The notes under the pieces were generated by a model. That model ran no database searches. It was not told where the DNA came from and was given only the letters and a program-made list of their open reading frames with translations. The translations under genes were made by a program, and so were the position numbers. Below, one piece after another: positions 21,281 to 32,036 of a stretch of DNA of 64,000 nt; the stretch's first letter is position 1; every line of letters begins with the position of its first letter. Source of the DNA: Adenophora triphylla var. japonica. Taxonomy: Eukaryota > Streptophyta > Magnoliopsida > Asterales > Campanulaceae. The stretch lies in NCBI GenBank assembly GCA_022495995.1, contig JAFEMH010002448.1, forward strand, positions 276,921-340,920. Direction: 5' to 3'.

Positions 21281-22425
21281 TCAAAGTTCATGGGTGACTC
21301 CCTAAGAAAAATGTCAATTCGCGGGTGACTCCCTAAGAAAAACGTCAAATCGCGGGTGACTCCCTAAGAAAAACGTCAATTCGCGGGTGACTCCCTAAGA
21401 AAAACGTCAGATCGCGGGTGACTCCCTAAGAAAAACGTCAAATCGCGGGTGACCCCCTAAGAAAAATGTCAGATCGCGGGTGACTCCCTAAGAAAAACGT
21501 CAGATCGCGGGTGACTCCCTAAGAAAAACTTCAGATCGTGGGTGACTCCCTAACTAAGAAAAAGGTCAGATCGCGGGTGACTCCCTAAGAAAAACGTCAG
21601 ATCGCGGGTGACTCCCTAAGAAAAACGTCAAATCGCGGGTGACCCCCTAAGAAAAACGTCAGATCGCGGGTGACCCCCTAAGAAAAACGTCAAATCGCGG
21701 GTGACCCCTAAGAAAAACGTCAGATCGCGGGTGACTCCCTAAGAAAAACGTCAGATCGCGGGTGACCCCCTAAGAAAAATGTCAGATCGCGGGTGACCCC
21801 CTAAGAAAAACGTCAGATCGCGGGTGACCCCCTAAGAAAAATGTCAGATCGCGGGTGACTCCCTAAGAAAAACGTCAAGTCGCGGGTGACTCCCTAAGAA
21901 AAACGTCAGATCGCGGGTGACTCCCTAAGAAAAACGTCAAATCGCGGGTGACTCCCTAAGAAAAACGTCAGATCGCGGGTGACTCCCTAAGAAAAACGTC
22001 AGATCGCGGGTGACTTCCTAAGAAAAACGTCAGATCGCGAGTGACCCCCTAAGAAAAAACGTCAAATCGCGGGTGACTCCCTAAGAAAAACGTCAAATCG
22101 TGGGTGACTCCATAAGAAAAATGTCAGATCGCGGGTGACTCCCTAAGAAAAACGTCAGATCGCGGGTGACCCCCTAAGAAAAACGTCAAATTGCGGGTGA
22201 CTCCCTAAGAAAAACATCATATCGCGGGTGACTCCCTATGAAAAACGTCAGATCGCGGGTGACCCCCTAAGAAAAATGTCAGATCGCTGGTGACCCCCTA
22301 AGAAAAACGTCAAATCGCGGGTGACTCCCTAAGAAAAACGTCAAATCGCGGGTGACTCCCTAAGAAAAACGTCAAATCACGGGTGACTCCCTAAGAAAAA
22401 TGTCAGATCGCGGGTGATGCCCCTT
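21281..22425 (+). repeat. 31-bp satellite-like array, about 37 copies (C)
   Basis: The unit is CGTCAGATCGCGGGTGACTC followed by CCTAAGAAAAA. The main variants are AGATCG versus AAATCG and ACTCC versus ACCCC. There are no unique spacers. It is the largest array in the window and lies directly upstream of the 3' LTR signals. Confidence 0.97.
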
Positions 22426-22524
22426 ACAGTCGTGTCCTTGGGTGACGCCCCTTACAGTCGTGTCCTTGGGTGACGCCCCTTACAGTCGTGTACTTGGGTG
22501 ATGCCCCTTACAGTCGTGTCCTTT
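22426..22524 (+). repeat. 28-bp tandem repeat, 4 copies (C)
   Basis: The unit is GGGTGACGCCCCTTACAGTC then GTGTCCTT. It begins inside the last GGGTGA of the 31-bp array, suggesting one array grew out of the other. Confidence 0.9.
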
Positions 22525-22552
22525 GTTGATTTCCCCCTTCAGTCATATGTCT

Positions 22553-22598
22553 GAACTACAATTTGGCTTGATTCCCTCTCCGGGATACGTAGGAATCC
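22553..22598 (+). other. Pre-LTR stem-loop box of element C
   Basis: GAACTACA, then GGCTTGATTCCC-TCTCC-GGGATACGTAGGAATCC. ATTCCC pairs with GGGAT. It is followed by AAAGGTCCAGCCA as in element A. Confidence 0.75.
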
Positions 22599-22701
22599 TT
22601 TCTCCAAAGGTCCAGCCATCCGATTCCCCAGATCACCGTCTAGCCCTCCGCCTCTTTCCCCAGCCGCTCATTGGGATTGGGTCTTATTTTATCGACAACC
22701 T

Positions 22702-22735
22702 CACTTCATCCATAAGTGACGTTGCCGAGGGTCTC
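22702..22735 (+). other. Polypurine tract and preceding hairpin of element C
   Basis: CACTT (22702-22706) pairs with AAGTG (22714-22718), then GACGTTGCCGAGGGTCTC runs to the LTR start at 22736. Confidence 0.7.
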
Positions 22736-24847
22736 TGTAAGTACGCCAATCCAATTCGCGATCCCTTTTTAGGTGCATTTTAAATGATAAAATATCACTA
22801 AGGGGCATTTTGGTAAATTCCCGGTTCGTTTCGAGACTTCCGGGAACTTTTTATAAGTTTCCCGCGAAGGAAGTGTATTTTAGTATTTTTCCCGGATAAA
22901 AGGACCTAAAAGGAATAAATCAGTTTGGACCTCTTGGGAATTAACCCGGAATGTTCCAGAATCTGGTTTTGACGCCAAAATCGGTTCTGGACGTGGCCCG
23001 TCGTGCGACATCTTGAAGCATGGAAATTGGAAGCGTTTGGCCGTGCGACAAAATAATCCCATTCCCAATTTACGTTTAAATACCAAATCAGCTCATTTGT
23101 CAAGGGAGGCCTCTCACATTTCTCACACACAACACACAGATACTCTCTCCTTCTCTCTCTACCCGGACCTCTCTCTCTCTATACGCAATTGCCTCCCTGC
23201 GTCGTCTTCTTCCTCAAGCACCCCAACAACGACCACCTCCATCCATCCCTCGCCGGCGACCCACTTCTCTTCTCCATTCCACAACCCAATTCCAACCTCC
23301 AACGCAACCCAAATCCCTCTCAACCTCCATCACCGTCTCCCTCAACTACCATTAACTGGCGACCTTCAATCACCCTTCAATCTCCACCACCGCGCCATCT
23401 CCCTCGCCATCGCCGTCCTAACCTCAACCTTCACCACCATCAAAACTTCCTCCACCTCAACTAGCTCCCACACTAATTCCCCTTCAACCGATTCAAATCC
23501 TCTCTCTCTCCAAACCAGTCGGCGACCTCTTCCCTCACCAAAACCAATTCCCCGGAATCCTCCTCACCTTCACCTTGTATCTCCCCCTCCAACAACTCTA
23601 TACCCAAAAACCAACAATTGACTCCCCTGTTATAAATCCCAAGTCGTTCACCACCATCCAAACAACGCCGACCTAATTCCAACCAAAATCTCCTTGCCGT
23701 TATCTGATATCTACCCCAAAATCGGTTGCCTTCTCTTTCCTATGTTTCCAGATCAACATACACGCACCGACACTTGGAGCTAATTTGCCGTTCAATCTGA
23801 GTTCGTGATTTTGTTCCTTGAAGCTGATTGGAAGATCCTTCTACCTAACGTGGTAGAAGGAACGTGGACTACGAGGGTAACAAATTTCCTCCCTCAATAT
23901 CTATCTCATATTTGTTACTTGTTTGCTCCGTTGCAATTATTGTTCCCGGACTTGATAATTGGACTCCATCCGTCCTCAATTATCAAGTCCCAACTGCCAT
24001 CTCTCTGTTTAATTGTTAGTTTGGTATAATTGGTGTATATGATGTGATTTGAACTCTATTAATTGTGTGATTGTCAAGGGAGGGTGGATCCCTCCATATC
24101 TGCACTCCTTAGGTCAATCTATTGTTGATTCATGTTATTCTGATTTGTATTGTTTGATCTGAGTTAATTTCTGGTGGATTTGATTGCACATTGTAAGGTC
24201 TCTGCAGAGGGACATGTAGTGTCACGCGACACAACGGGCTATCCGTCCTGTGTGGCGCGACATAACTTATCACCCTGCAGAGGCCATCTTTCCATATGTA
24301 AGTTGTTCATTCTGTTTGCTTGTCACTCTAGATAGAGTGTGGATCTTCCATATCCACACTCATTTAGAGTGATTGTGTAGATCCCTGTCAGTCCTGGGCT
24401 TCATCGTTGTAAGGCTCCTGCGTATGATAGTTAGTGTCACGCGACATAATCTGCACAACAGATCCTGTGTCACGCGACACTCTTTGTCAATATGCAGAAG
24501 TCATTTTCAGTTGTAAGTTCTATTTGTTCCTCGATGTAAAGTGGGATGTGGCCTCCCAGAGTCAATGGCTTACAAATTGTAATTCCCCTTGTTGTTGAGT
24601 AATAAAACAAAGCACCCTTATGCATTTTAATACATATCTCGTCATACACACTTTGTACACACTTTGAACGAATGGAATGTTGAACATAGAAAGACTCATC
24701 TACGGATGAGGCGTGTTGGGTGAACTCTCGGTTCTTCCCAACACGTAACCTAACCCCCGAACCCATTTTCTCATCTTAAAAGGTTTTCAATGTTTCCTTA
24801 AAAATGGCGTGGCGACTCCTTATATTTTTTCAGCGAGCGGTCATTCA
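22736..24847 (+). repeat. 3' LTR of element C (2112 bp)
   Basis: It starts TGTAAGTACGCC and ends CATTCA. It includes two further CGTGCGACA half-motifs (near 23000 and 23045), a CT- and CCA-rich stretch (23110-23460), two TGTCACGCGACA pairs, and the R/U5 block. The homologous 1.4 kb of the 5' LTR differs at roughly 2-2.5 percent of positions by eye. Confidence 0.93.
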
Positions 24848-25373
24848 ATAGGGTAAAATTGCAAAAAGTCCGGACGGACTTAACCTGAATTCCAGGGGGT
24901 TTTGTGGTATTTTTGAAATTGGGAGGACTTGCTGGCATTTCTGTTTTGCCTGTAAAACAGTCCGGACGGACTGTGAATGCATCCCAGGGGTATTTTGGTC
25001 TTTTCACACTGAAATCTGATTGATGTTGACCGGAGGGCTGTGGCATGCGTGCCACGTGCCCCTGTGACACACCAGGGCATGGTTTTTTGTGCCATTATTC
25101 CCGGTTTTGTCCGTTTTTTAAATAACTGTCCGGAAAATGTCCGAAACGCCTCCGGAAAATGCCGGAAAGTGCATTTTTCAAGAAAAGCTGTACTTTTACG
25201 TGCGACGATGTGTATTGTGTATGCTTTGACGTTGGGATGCAAGGGGCAGTTGGGACGTCTTGTTGGCTTGAGAACGGGGAGATTAACGGGTTCCGGTTAA
25301 CCTGGAGCGGGCCAATTAATGGATTTCGGTTAACTTTTAACGGATTTTGGCGATCCGGATTTGGGTACTTACA
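24848..25373 (-). repeat. 3' LTR of element B, first 526 bp only
   Basis: On the minus strand it starts TGTAAGTACCCAAATCCGG at 25373 and runs toward 24848, where element C begins. The rest of the LTR, including any TATA box, is missing. It carries two long palindromes (see 24866-24974). Confidence 0.82.
24866..24974. promoter_or_regulatory. Two U3 palindromes of LTR B
   Basis: AAGTCCG-GA-CGGACTT (24866-24881, 7-bp arms) and ACAGTCCG-GA-CGGACTGT (24957-24974, 8-bp arms), 91 bp apart. They are the B counterpart of the CCG-N2-CGG sites of A and D. Confidence 0.75.
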
Positions 25374-25409
25374 GTTAGCCCCTCAGCGACGTCACTTTCG
25401 AAGAAAGTG
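25374..25409 (-). other. Polypurine tract and preceding hairpin of element B
   Basis: On the minus strand CACTTTC-TTC-GAAAGTG (25409-25393) is followed by ACGTCGCTGAGGGGCTAAC and the LTR start. The 7-bp stem is the longest of the four family versions. Confidence 0.75.
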
Positions 25410-25497
25410 GGGTCGTTGAAAAAGATAAGGATCCAAATCGGGGGATGCCTTACTTGAAGAGACCTGAGAGGTCAGCTGGCTTGACCCTTAGCGAAAG

Positions 25498-25541
25498 GAT
25501 TCCTACGTATCCCGAGCGGGAATCAAGCCGATCGTAGTTCG
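25498..25541 (-). other. Pre-LTR stem-loop box of element B
   Basis: Minus strand: GAACTACGATCGGCTTGATT, then CCCGCTCGGGATACGTAGGA. ATTCCC pairs with GGGAT across a short loop. Same flanks as in A, C and D. Confidence 0.75.
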
Positions 25542-25609
25542 TAGGTGCAAGGAGCAGCGCGTGGGGACCTTGACCTAAGGGACACTGTTGTGAGGCATCT
25601 GAACCTGAG

Positions 25610-26470
25610 ACTACTGAAACATTCGATGGCGTGTGGCGCCTTAGACCGAAATTACTGAAACTTACGAGGGCGTGTGGAGCCTCAGACAGAGATTACTTGA
25701 AACATTTGAGGGCATGTGGCACCTCAGATCGAGATTACTGAAACTTACGAGGGCGTGTGGTGCCTCAGACCAGAGTTAGTGAAACATTTGGACGTGTGGC
25801 GCCTCAGACCGGAGTTACTGAAACATTTGAGGGCGTGTGGCGCCCTACACCGAGATTACTAAAACTTACGAGGGCGTGTAGTGCCTCAGACCGAGATTAC
25901 TGTAACATTTGAGGGCGTGTGGCGCCTCAGACCGAGATTACTTGAAACATTTGAGGGCGTGTGGCGCCTCAGACCGTAGTTACTGAAACATTTGAGGGCG
26001 TGTGGCACCTCAGACCGAGATTGCTGAAACTTTTGAGGGCGTATGGTGCCTCAGACCGAGTTTACTGAAACATTCGAGGGCGTGTGGCGCCTCAGACCGA
26101 GGTTACTGGAGCATTCGAGGCGTGTGGCACCTCAGATCGAGATTACTGAAACATACGAGGGCGTGTGGCGCCTCAGACCAAGATTGCTAAAACTTTTGAG
26201 GGGGTGTGGCGCCTCAGAACGAGATTACTGAAACATATGAGGGAGTGTGGCGCCTTAGACCGGGATTGCCAAAACTTTTGAGGGCGTATGGTGCCTCAGA
26301 CCGGAATTACTGAAACATATGAGGGCGTGTGGCACCTCAGACCGGGATTGCTGAAACTTTTGAGGGCGTGTGGTGCCTCAGACCGAGATTATTGAAACAT
26401 TCGAGGGCGTGTGGCGCCTCAGACCGAGGTTACTGAAGCATTCGAGGGCGTGTGGTGCCTCAGATCGAGG
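25610..26470 (-). repeat. 41-bp minisatellite, about 21 copies (B 3' region)
   Basis: Plus-strand unit: GAGGGCGTGTGGCGCCTCAG then ACCGAGATTACTGAAACATTT. Copies vary at several positions and in length by a few bases. Open frames here are products of the repeat. Confidence 0.95.
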
Positions 26471-26729
26471 CGTTCATGCCTTGAGTGCTGGACTTATGAT
26501 GACGGGCAGGTTTTATCTACTGGGGATAGGGTGGAAATGACGGGAATGGTTGCGTCAAATGGATGTTATAACGACATGGAAGGATTGACATTCTAACGAC
26601 GGGGTTAGGAACGGGATGTGGTCTCCGGAGAGACTGACACATTGCTGGGGAAAAGTGCCCAGAGTTCTAACAGAACTAGGGGGATTAATTGACGTTTCTT
26701 CTTAGATGAATGGTCTTAGGATCCTGCTG

Positions 26730-27120
26730 GGGAGGAATGTTCGGGCTTACGATGATGGCCAAAGAGGGATTATTGTGCGGGCTTACCTTGATGGCCGCTG
26801 AAGTGGGATGATCGGGCTTACGACTGGCAATCGCGGAAGCAAATGTTCACTTGCTAGAGTGAAAAGGTATTCGGACTTACGAAGATGGCCGAAGAGGGAT
26901 TGTTGTGCGGGCTTACCTTGATAGCCGCTGAAGTGGGATGGTCGGGCTTACGATGACTGCCGGAGAGATGAATGTTGGTGAAAGCCAATGGGAATTTTGA
27001 CGTCTGGAGATGGAATTGTGATTTAACATTCGAAGACGGTTTGAAATTTAAAGCCTGGAGACGGACGTTAGTGAAAACTAACTGAAAATTTAACGTCTGG
27101 AGATGGGACTGTGATTTAAC
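26730..27120 (-). repeat. Degenerate repeats left of the copia insertion (B 3' region)
   Basis: Two copies of a ~135-bp unit with CGGGCTTACCTTGATGGCCG, followed by repeats of the TAACGTCTGGAGACGG type that continue at 34994-35160 on the other side of the copia element. 26470-26730 shows no gene. Confidence 0.8.
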
Positions 27121-28475
27121 TGTTGGTGTAATGCCCTAGGCTTTAGTTATGTTTAACTAAGAACCGTTATGTATCATCTTTATCGTTTGAGTTTATTATT
27201 TGATTATTATATAGTTTGCATATTTATTATAATAATCTCCGTCCCTAATTATTAAAAGAATAATTAGTATAATTGTCAATAGATAATCATGTGATGATTA
27301 TATGCATAGAGATGCACATTGAAATTATGGGTACTTGTTAGAGAACAAGTGACTGGACCTGACCCGCATGAGATTTATGTCATGGTCAAATGTCATAAGT
27401 AAATCTCATAAGGTTACTTCATTTAGTCCCTAGACCTGAGATTATCATGACCTTACATATGATGAAAGTCATGTTTGATTTTAGTCAAACGGTATCTTAA
27501 CACGATATCTATAAAGGCTATCTTCGGCATGATCGGATTCATGATGGTAAGGATGATAAGTCAAGATGGAATTTGTCCCTCGGAAGAGAGATGTTTTGCT
27601 TGGGCCCCTCGATGAGTGATAATGATGAAAGTGTATGGCCGTACCCCAATATGATTGGAATTATCATTATACTCAAGAATCGAGAAAGCATTGAACAAAG
27701 ACAAGTTGACAAGGACCATGACTTGTGTTCAATATAACATCGTGAGACAAAGGGAGAAATGCAAGTACACCATTGGAAACGTGAACTCTTACGTTATATT
27801 ATTTGGGTAGACATAATGGCTTGCTAGAGTCCGCTTATGTCTTATGAGATTCGATATGATCGAATTCATTGCCAACATAATATAATCCTATTGGGTCACA
27901 CACAACTAGAATGAATTGGTTAAATCAAGGGAAGAATGATTGAGAGTTTCTGTAACTGGCTACATTTGTCACGCACATACTTAGCCATGTGGCTGAGTAT
28001 ACCGCGCGACATAATAAGCCACCAGACGCGGATTGACAAACTGTCTCCTAATACGATTAGGAAACATATTCATACCAAAGTAGTATAAATATGAGAGGTC
28101 TGTCAACCCTAATAGGCTAGCCGAAATTTTTCAAGCAAAATTCACAACAAAATACTCTCAATATTCTTCAATGTTTTAATCTAGCAATCATCAAGAAATC
28201 GTTCTTGAATTCATTCAAAGGTGTGGATACCGAAAGAGGGTCTTCGCTCGTTCATCGATCAAGGCCTAGAGTTCAAGCAAGTTGAAGAACGAAGTTTGTG
28301 ATTTGATATCACATAATCAAATCGTTCGATAGCTCAAGAACGGAAAGCGTTCAAGGTTGGTATAATTCTATCTCATAGGAATTTAAATTAATTGTATAGA
28401 ACGGATCCTAGGGCTTCTTGCGTTTTATGTTTTTAATGCTTTATTCCCCTGCACATGGACCCGTAAAATCCAACA
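27121..28475 (+). repeat. 5' LTR of copia element
   Basis: TGTTGGTGTAATGCCC to AAATCCAACA. TATA box TATAAAT at 28084-28090. A degenerate site pair, GTCACGCAC near 27968 and GCGCGACATAATAAGCC near 28002, resembles the motif in LTR C. Confidence 0.97.
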
Positions 28476-28476
28476 G

Positions 28477-28489
28477 TGGTATCAAAGCC
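28477..28489 (+). other. Primer-binding site of copia element
   Basis: TGGTATCAAAGCC one base after the LTR; canonical plant copia is TGGTATCAGAGC, complementary to initiator tRNA-Met, so one base differs. Confidence 0.9.
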
Positions 28490-30335
28490 CCGTTCGTATG
28501 ATTAAGTTTGAATTAACATGCTAGATTTAAGATATAAATTGTTTATATGCTTATTGCATGTTTTTGTATGCGATAGAATTTTTGATTGTTTATGTGAAAC
28601 AATATGAAAATCGTTTTCGAATTATGTTGAATTAAATCTGTAAAAGGGTTGTTTTATATGATTTAATTGCCATGTGATCTAAATTGATTGAAATCTGGAA
28701 GTTCTGCGAACTGGCTGCTTAGGTCGCGCGACATAGTAAGCCGTATGTGGAAATCTGGTAATCTGGCTAGTTATGTCACGCGACAAATCTAGCCCTCTAG
28801 CTGATGTTGTCACGCGACATAATAAGCCAAATCTGAGCAGAATCAGTTTGTTTAATTTTTCTGCTATTCTGTGATTGTGTTTACAATCTGATATGTTCAT
28901 ATGATAATCTGGATGCTATAAAGTTAAGTTTATAAGGCTATGCTAGATTGATTGATTGTTTATGCATGATTAGTTGATTAAAATATGATTTTAATAATTA
29001 TTGCGATGCATGTTTTATTTATTCTTACATGCTAAGAATTTTAATTAGATGTTTAGTTGAAACATGATATTATAGTTTCCTAATATTTTTAGATTTAGAC
29101 ATTGTAAATTTTGGATTTTATGATTGTTTATGGAAACAAGTCATAATTACGCAAAATTTAAAAGGAAACTGATTGTCTATAAAAGGTAGTGATTATGTTG
29201 CCAACTCAGAGCTGATTTCTAATTGTGCATGTCTAGGAGAGTTCTGTCTAAGGAAGAGTTGGTACTTAAGTAGTCCTTGTGGCTCACCTATCTTCCTGGG
29301 AACTTACCTGGTGCATAATTATGACTATCTTTGCTGATATGCTTATAATCTACCTTAAAGAACCTTCATTTAACTTTTAAGTTCTTTATGCCAATTCATG
29401 ATTAAAACACTTAAGACCATTCGGATAGTTTTGGGTGAGCTTGCCATAGCAAGGTGCTTTGATTCTATTTGAATGCGAGCAAGATGAGGAAATGGTGGTT
29501 CATATACGTTTAAAGTGAATGAACTTAATTGGGTTATCAAAATGGTTTTGGACCCAAGGCATAAGATGAGATTAAAATATGCTTGGACATATGATGTCTT
29601 AAATAAATCTCATAAAAGATCCTAAGAGTCATATACGATATGATTGATGTTTTCTACCTAATTAGTTTAATCTTGAGCGGTGCGCCATAGCGTACTTGAG
29701 ATTAAATTAAAGTTGGATCTTAGTCCTAAGAGTCATATACGACATGATTGATGTTTTCTACCTAATTAGTTTAATCTTGAGCGGTGCGCCATAGCGTACT
29801 TGAGATTAAATTAAAGTTGGATCTTAGCCCATTAAATGCATATTATGCTTATTTGCATTGGAAGGTGTATGATTTAGTGGGAGTATTTGCAAAATACATT
29901 ATTTGCTCTTAGATGATAAATGTGTTGATATTGATATGTGTTCATATAATTTGTATATTTTGTTGTAGAAGTAGCATTACATAATGATAATTGCGATTCG
30001 TCCTTATGAAGGACAAAGTTCGAAAGGAACAACACATAGTGTGTAAGTTCTTGACGAATCCGTTACTATTGAACCTAATGCAAATGTTTCATATGGCAAA
30101 TAAGGAAGCAACATTAGAAACATGCTGATGATTCTGACAATATTGCTTGCCTTGTAATTGCCACCATGTTCAAAGGCTCTTATAAAGAACCTTGAGCAAA
30201 TGATAACTACTTTTGTTCTAGCACACCGCACAAAGGAAATGTTCCAAGTGCAAGCTAGGCAAAAGATGTATGTTGTGGTGAAGGCTCTTAATTCATGAGA
30301 TGAAAGAAGGAGCAATCCGCAAATTGTGTTAATGG
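28490..30335 (+). other. Copia leader and decayed gag region
   Basis: The leader carries three TGTCACGCGACA-type sites (28722, 28774-28785, 28808-28819). No clean Gag frame is visible; 29200-30300 is where gag should lie. Within it, 29624-29727 is duplicated in tandem as 29728-29831. Confidence 0.6.
29624..29831 (+). repeat. 104-bp tandem duplication inside the copia gag region
   Basis: The segment containing GTTTTCTACCTAATTAGTTT and GAGCGGTGCGCCATAGCGTA occurs twice head to tail with almost no differences. Confidence 0.9.
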
Positions 30336-30590
30336 TTGACACAAGAAAAGGGGTTCATAAAGGAAGGAAAAGAAGGTAAAGCAAAGGTTGCTAAACCTAA
30401 GGCAAAAGTTGCAAAGCCAAAGAGGCTAAACCCAAAGTGTCTCAAAAGGATGCAGTTTGCTACCATTGCAATAAGATTGTCATTGGAAGCAAAGTTGCAA
30501 GGCTTACTAGGAAGGCCTAAAAGGTGAAGAAGGGCAATATGATTGCTACTACTTCAAGTATCTATATGATAGATATTTTCTTTTCGACTT
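30336..30590 (+). pseudogene. gag: Copia Gag C terminus with half zinc knuckle
   Basis: A Lys-rich stretch (KGKAKVAKPK type) followed by AVCYHCNKI. The first CX2C of the CCHC knuckle is present, while the His and last Cys are lost to a frameshift or substitution. Such basic tails bind RNA. Confidence 0.65.
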
Positions 30591-32036
30591 CTTGTTCTTG
30601 GGTATATGATACCGGATTGGATCCCACATTTGTTTAAATGTGCAAGGAACAAAGAATAGAAAGCTACTCAAAGAAGGTAAGTTAAACCTATGCGTAAGAA
30701 TGGAGCAAGGGTTGCTACATTAGCCATAGGGACTTATGAAGTCACTTTACCTTGTGAAGTAGTACTTGTTTTGAACAAGTATGACTACGTTCTGAATTTG
30801 AGTAGGAATATTATTTCCGCTTCTTAAATGGATGATGAAGGATATAATTTTCTTATTTTCAATAAGAAGTTTTATATTTATTTAATGATATGCCTTATTG
30901 TAATGCATATGTCATTGAATGGTCTTCATATCCTTGATGTTAAGAAACAAAATAATATTGAAGATATCTATAATATAAATGGGAATTCTAAACCGAACAA
31001 TATGAACAACGTATTCATATGGCATTGCCGGCTTGGTCAAATAAATAAGAAACATATATCTAAACTCCATTAACATGGACTTTTAGACTCATATGACCAT
31101 GAATCATTTGAGGAATGTGGATCTTATTTATTGGGATTATCGACCAAACCACCATACACTAAAGTAGTGGGAGGGCTAGTGACTTATTGGTCATTATATA
31201 TGAGATGTATATGGACTATTAAGCAGCATTGCTAGGGGAAGATTTTGGTGTTTCATCAAATTCACCGATGGCTTATCTAGATATGGCTATGTCTATCTGA
31301 TGAAGTCCAAAGGTGAATCGTTTGAGATGTTTTGAACATTTCAAGATGAAGTACAAAACAACTTGGCAAAACTATTAAGTACTTCGATTAGATCGAGGTG
31401 GTGAATATTTGAGCCAAGAGTTTGACAATCATCTCAAAACTATGAAATCGTTTCAAAATTGACTCCACCCGGAACACCACATTGTATGGTGTGTGTGAAA
31501 GGAGGAATTGAACCTTGTAGAACATGGTTCATTCGATGATGTGTTAAGTTGACTTTCCTAATTCCTTTTGAGGATATGCATTAGAAATAACGCGGTTACA
31601 CTGAATTGAGTCCTTACTAAATCGGTTCCTAAGGCCCCACATGAGATGTGGCATGGAAGAAAACTTAGTTTGTCTTTCATGAAGATTTGGGATTGCGAAT
31701 CTTATGTAAAGAGACTTGTCTCTTATAAGTTAGCACCAAATTTGACAAAGTTATTTTCAGAAATTAATCTTACAACCGCAAAGAGAACAAAACGTTTGTT
31801 GCTCTACACGATTTGTTTCTTGAGAAATAGTTTCTCAATAAAGAATCTAGTGGGAGTAAAATTAATCTTGAAGAAAGTTCAAGAACCTGAAAATGACATG
31901 GATCCAAGAGTAGAGACGGAACCAAATTCACAAAGGAGTTGTGGAACCGGTTCAAGATGCACAAGTCCATCGTAGATCGGATAGGTTACAATCCGAACCC
32001 AAGAAATATTGATTTCTCGTTTCGGAAAGTAATAAG
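30591..32036 (+). pseudogene. Copia protease and integrase remnants
   Basis: VYDTG near 30605 is the protease active-site motif. At 31015-31140 the pre-integrase zinc region reads IWHCRLGQINKKHISKLH. The core around 31255-31330 reads FTDGLSRYGYVYLMKSKGES, and at about 31385 RGGEYLSQEF, the second part of the DDE core. Frameshifts and stops separate all of these. The remainder to 32036 is the decayed integrase C terminus. Confidence 0.8.

Larger units (their letters stand above)
14496..24847 (+). mobile_element. Element C: gag-pol-less Tat-type derivative (LARD-like)
   Basis: A 2.1 kb 3' LTR and a 1.4 kb truncated 5' LTR bound about 6.8 kb of internal sequence. Primer-binding site, leader, post-integrase stem-loop box, pre-LTR stem-loop box and polypurine tract are all present in the right order, yet there is no Gag, protease, RT or integrase similarity. 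Much of the interior is minisatellite. Its mobility would depend on proteins from a relative, as in large retrotransposon derivatives. The left end is deleted, so no target duplication can be read; the right flank (ATAGGG) is element B LTR sequence. By eye the LTRs differ at roughly 34 of 1400 positions. Confidence 0.85.

Noticed and set aside
21281..22425. Regular short repeats suggesting a CRISPR array
   Set aside because: Units are contiguous with no unique spacers, and the context is a plant LTR element.
23013..23621. 202-codon Ser/Pro/Thr-rich ORF
   Set aside because: It lies wholly within LTR C in a CT- and CCA-rich tract and is low-complexity; no conserved domain.
26002..26231. ORFs with repeated LRPRLLKH-like peptide
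   Set aside because: Products of the 41-bp minisatellite; no start context and no conservation beyond the repeat.
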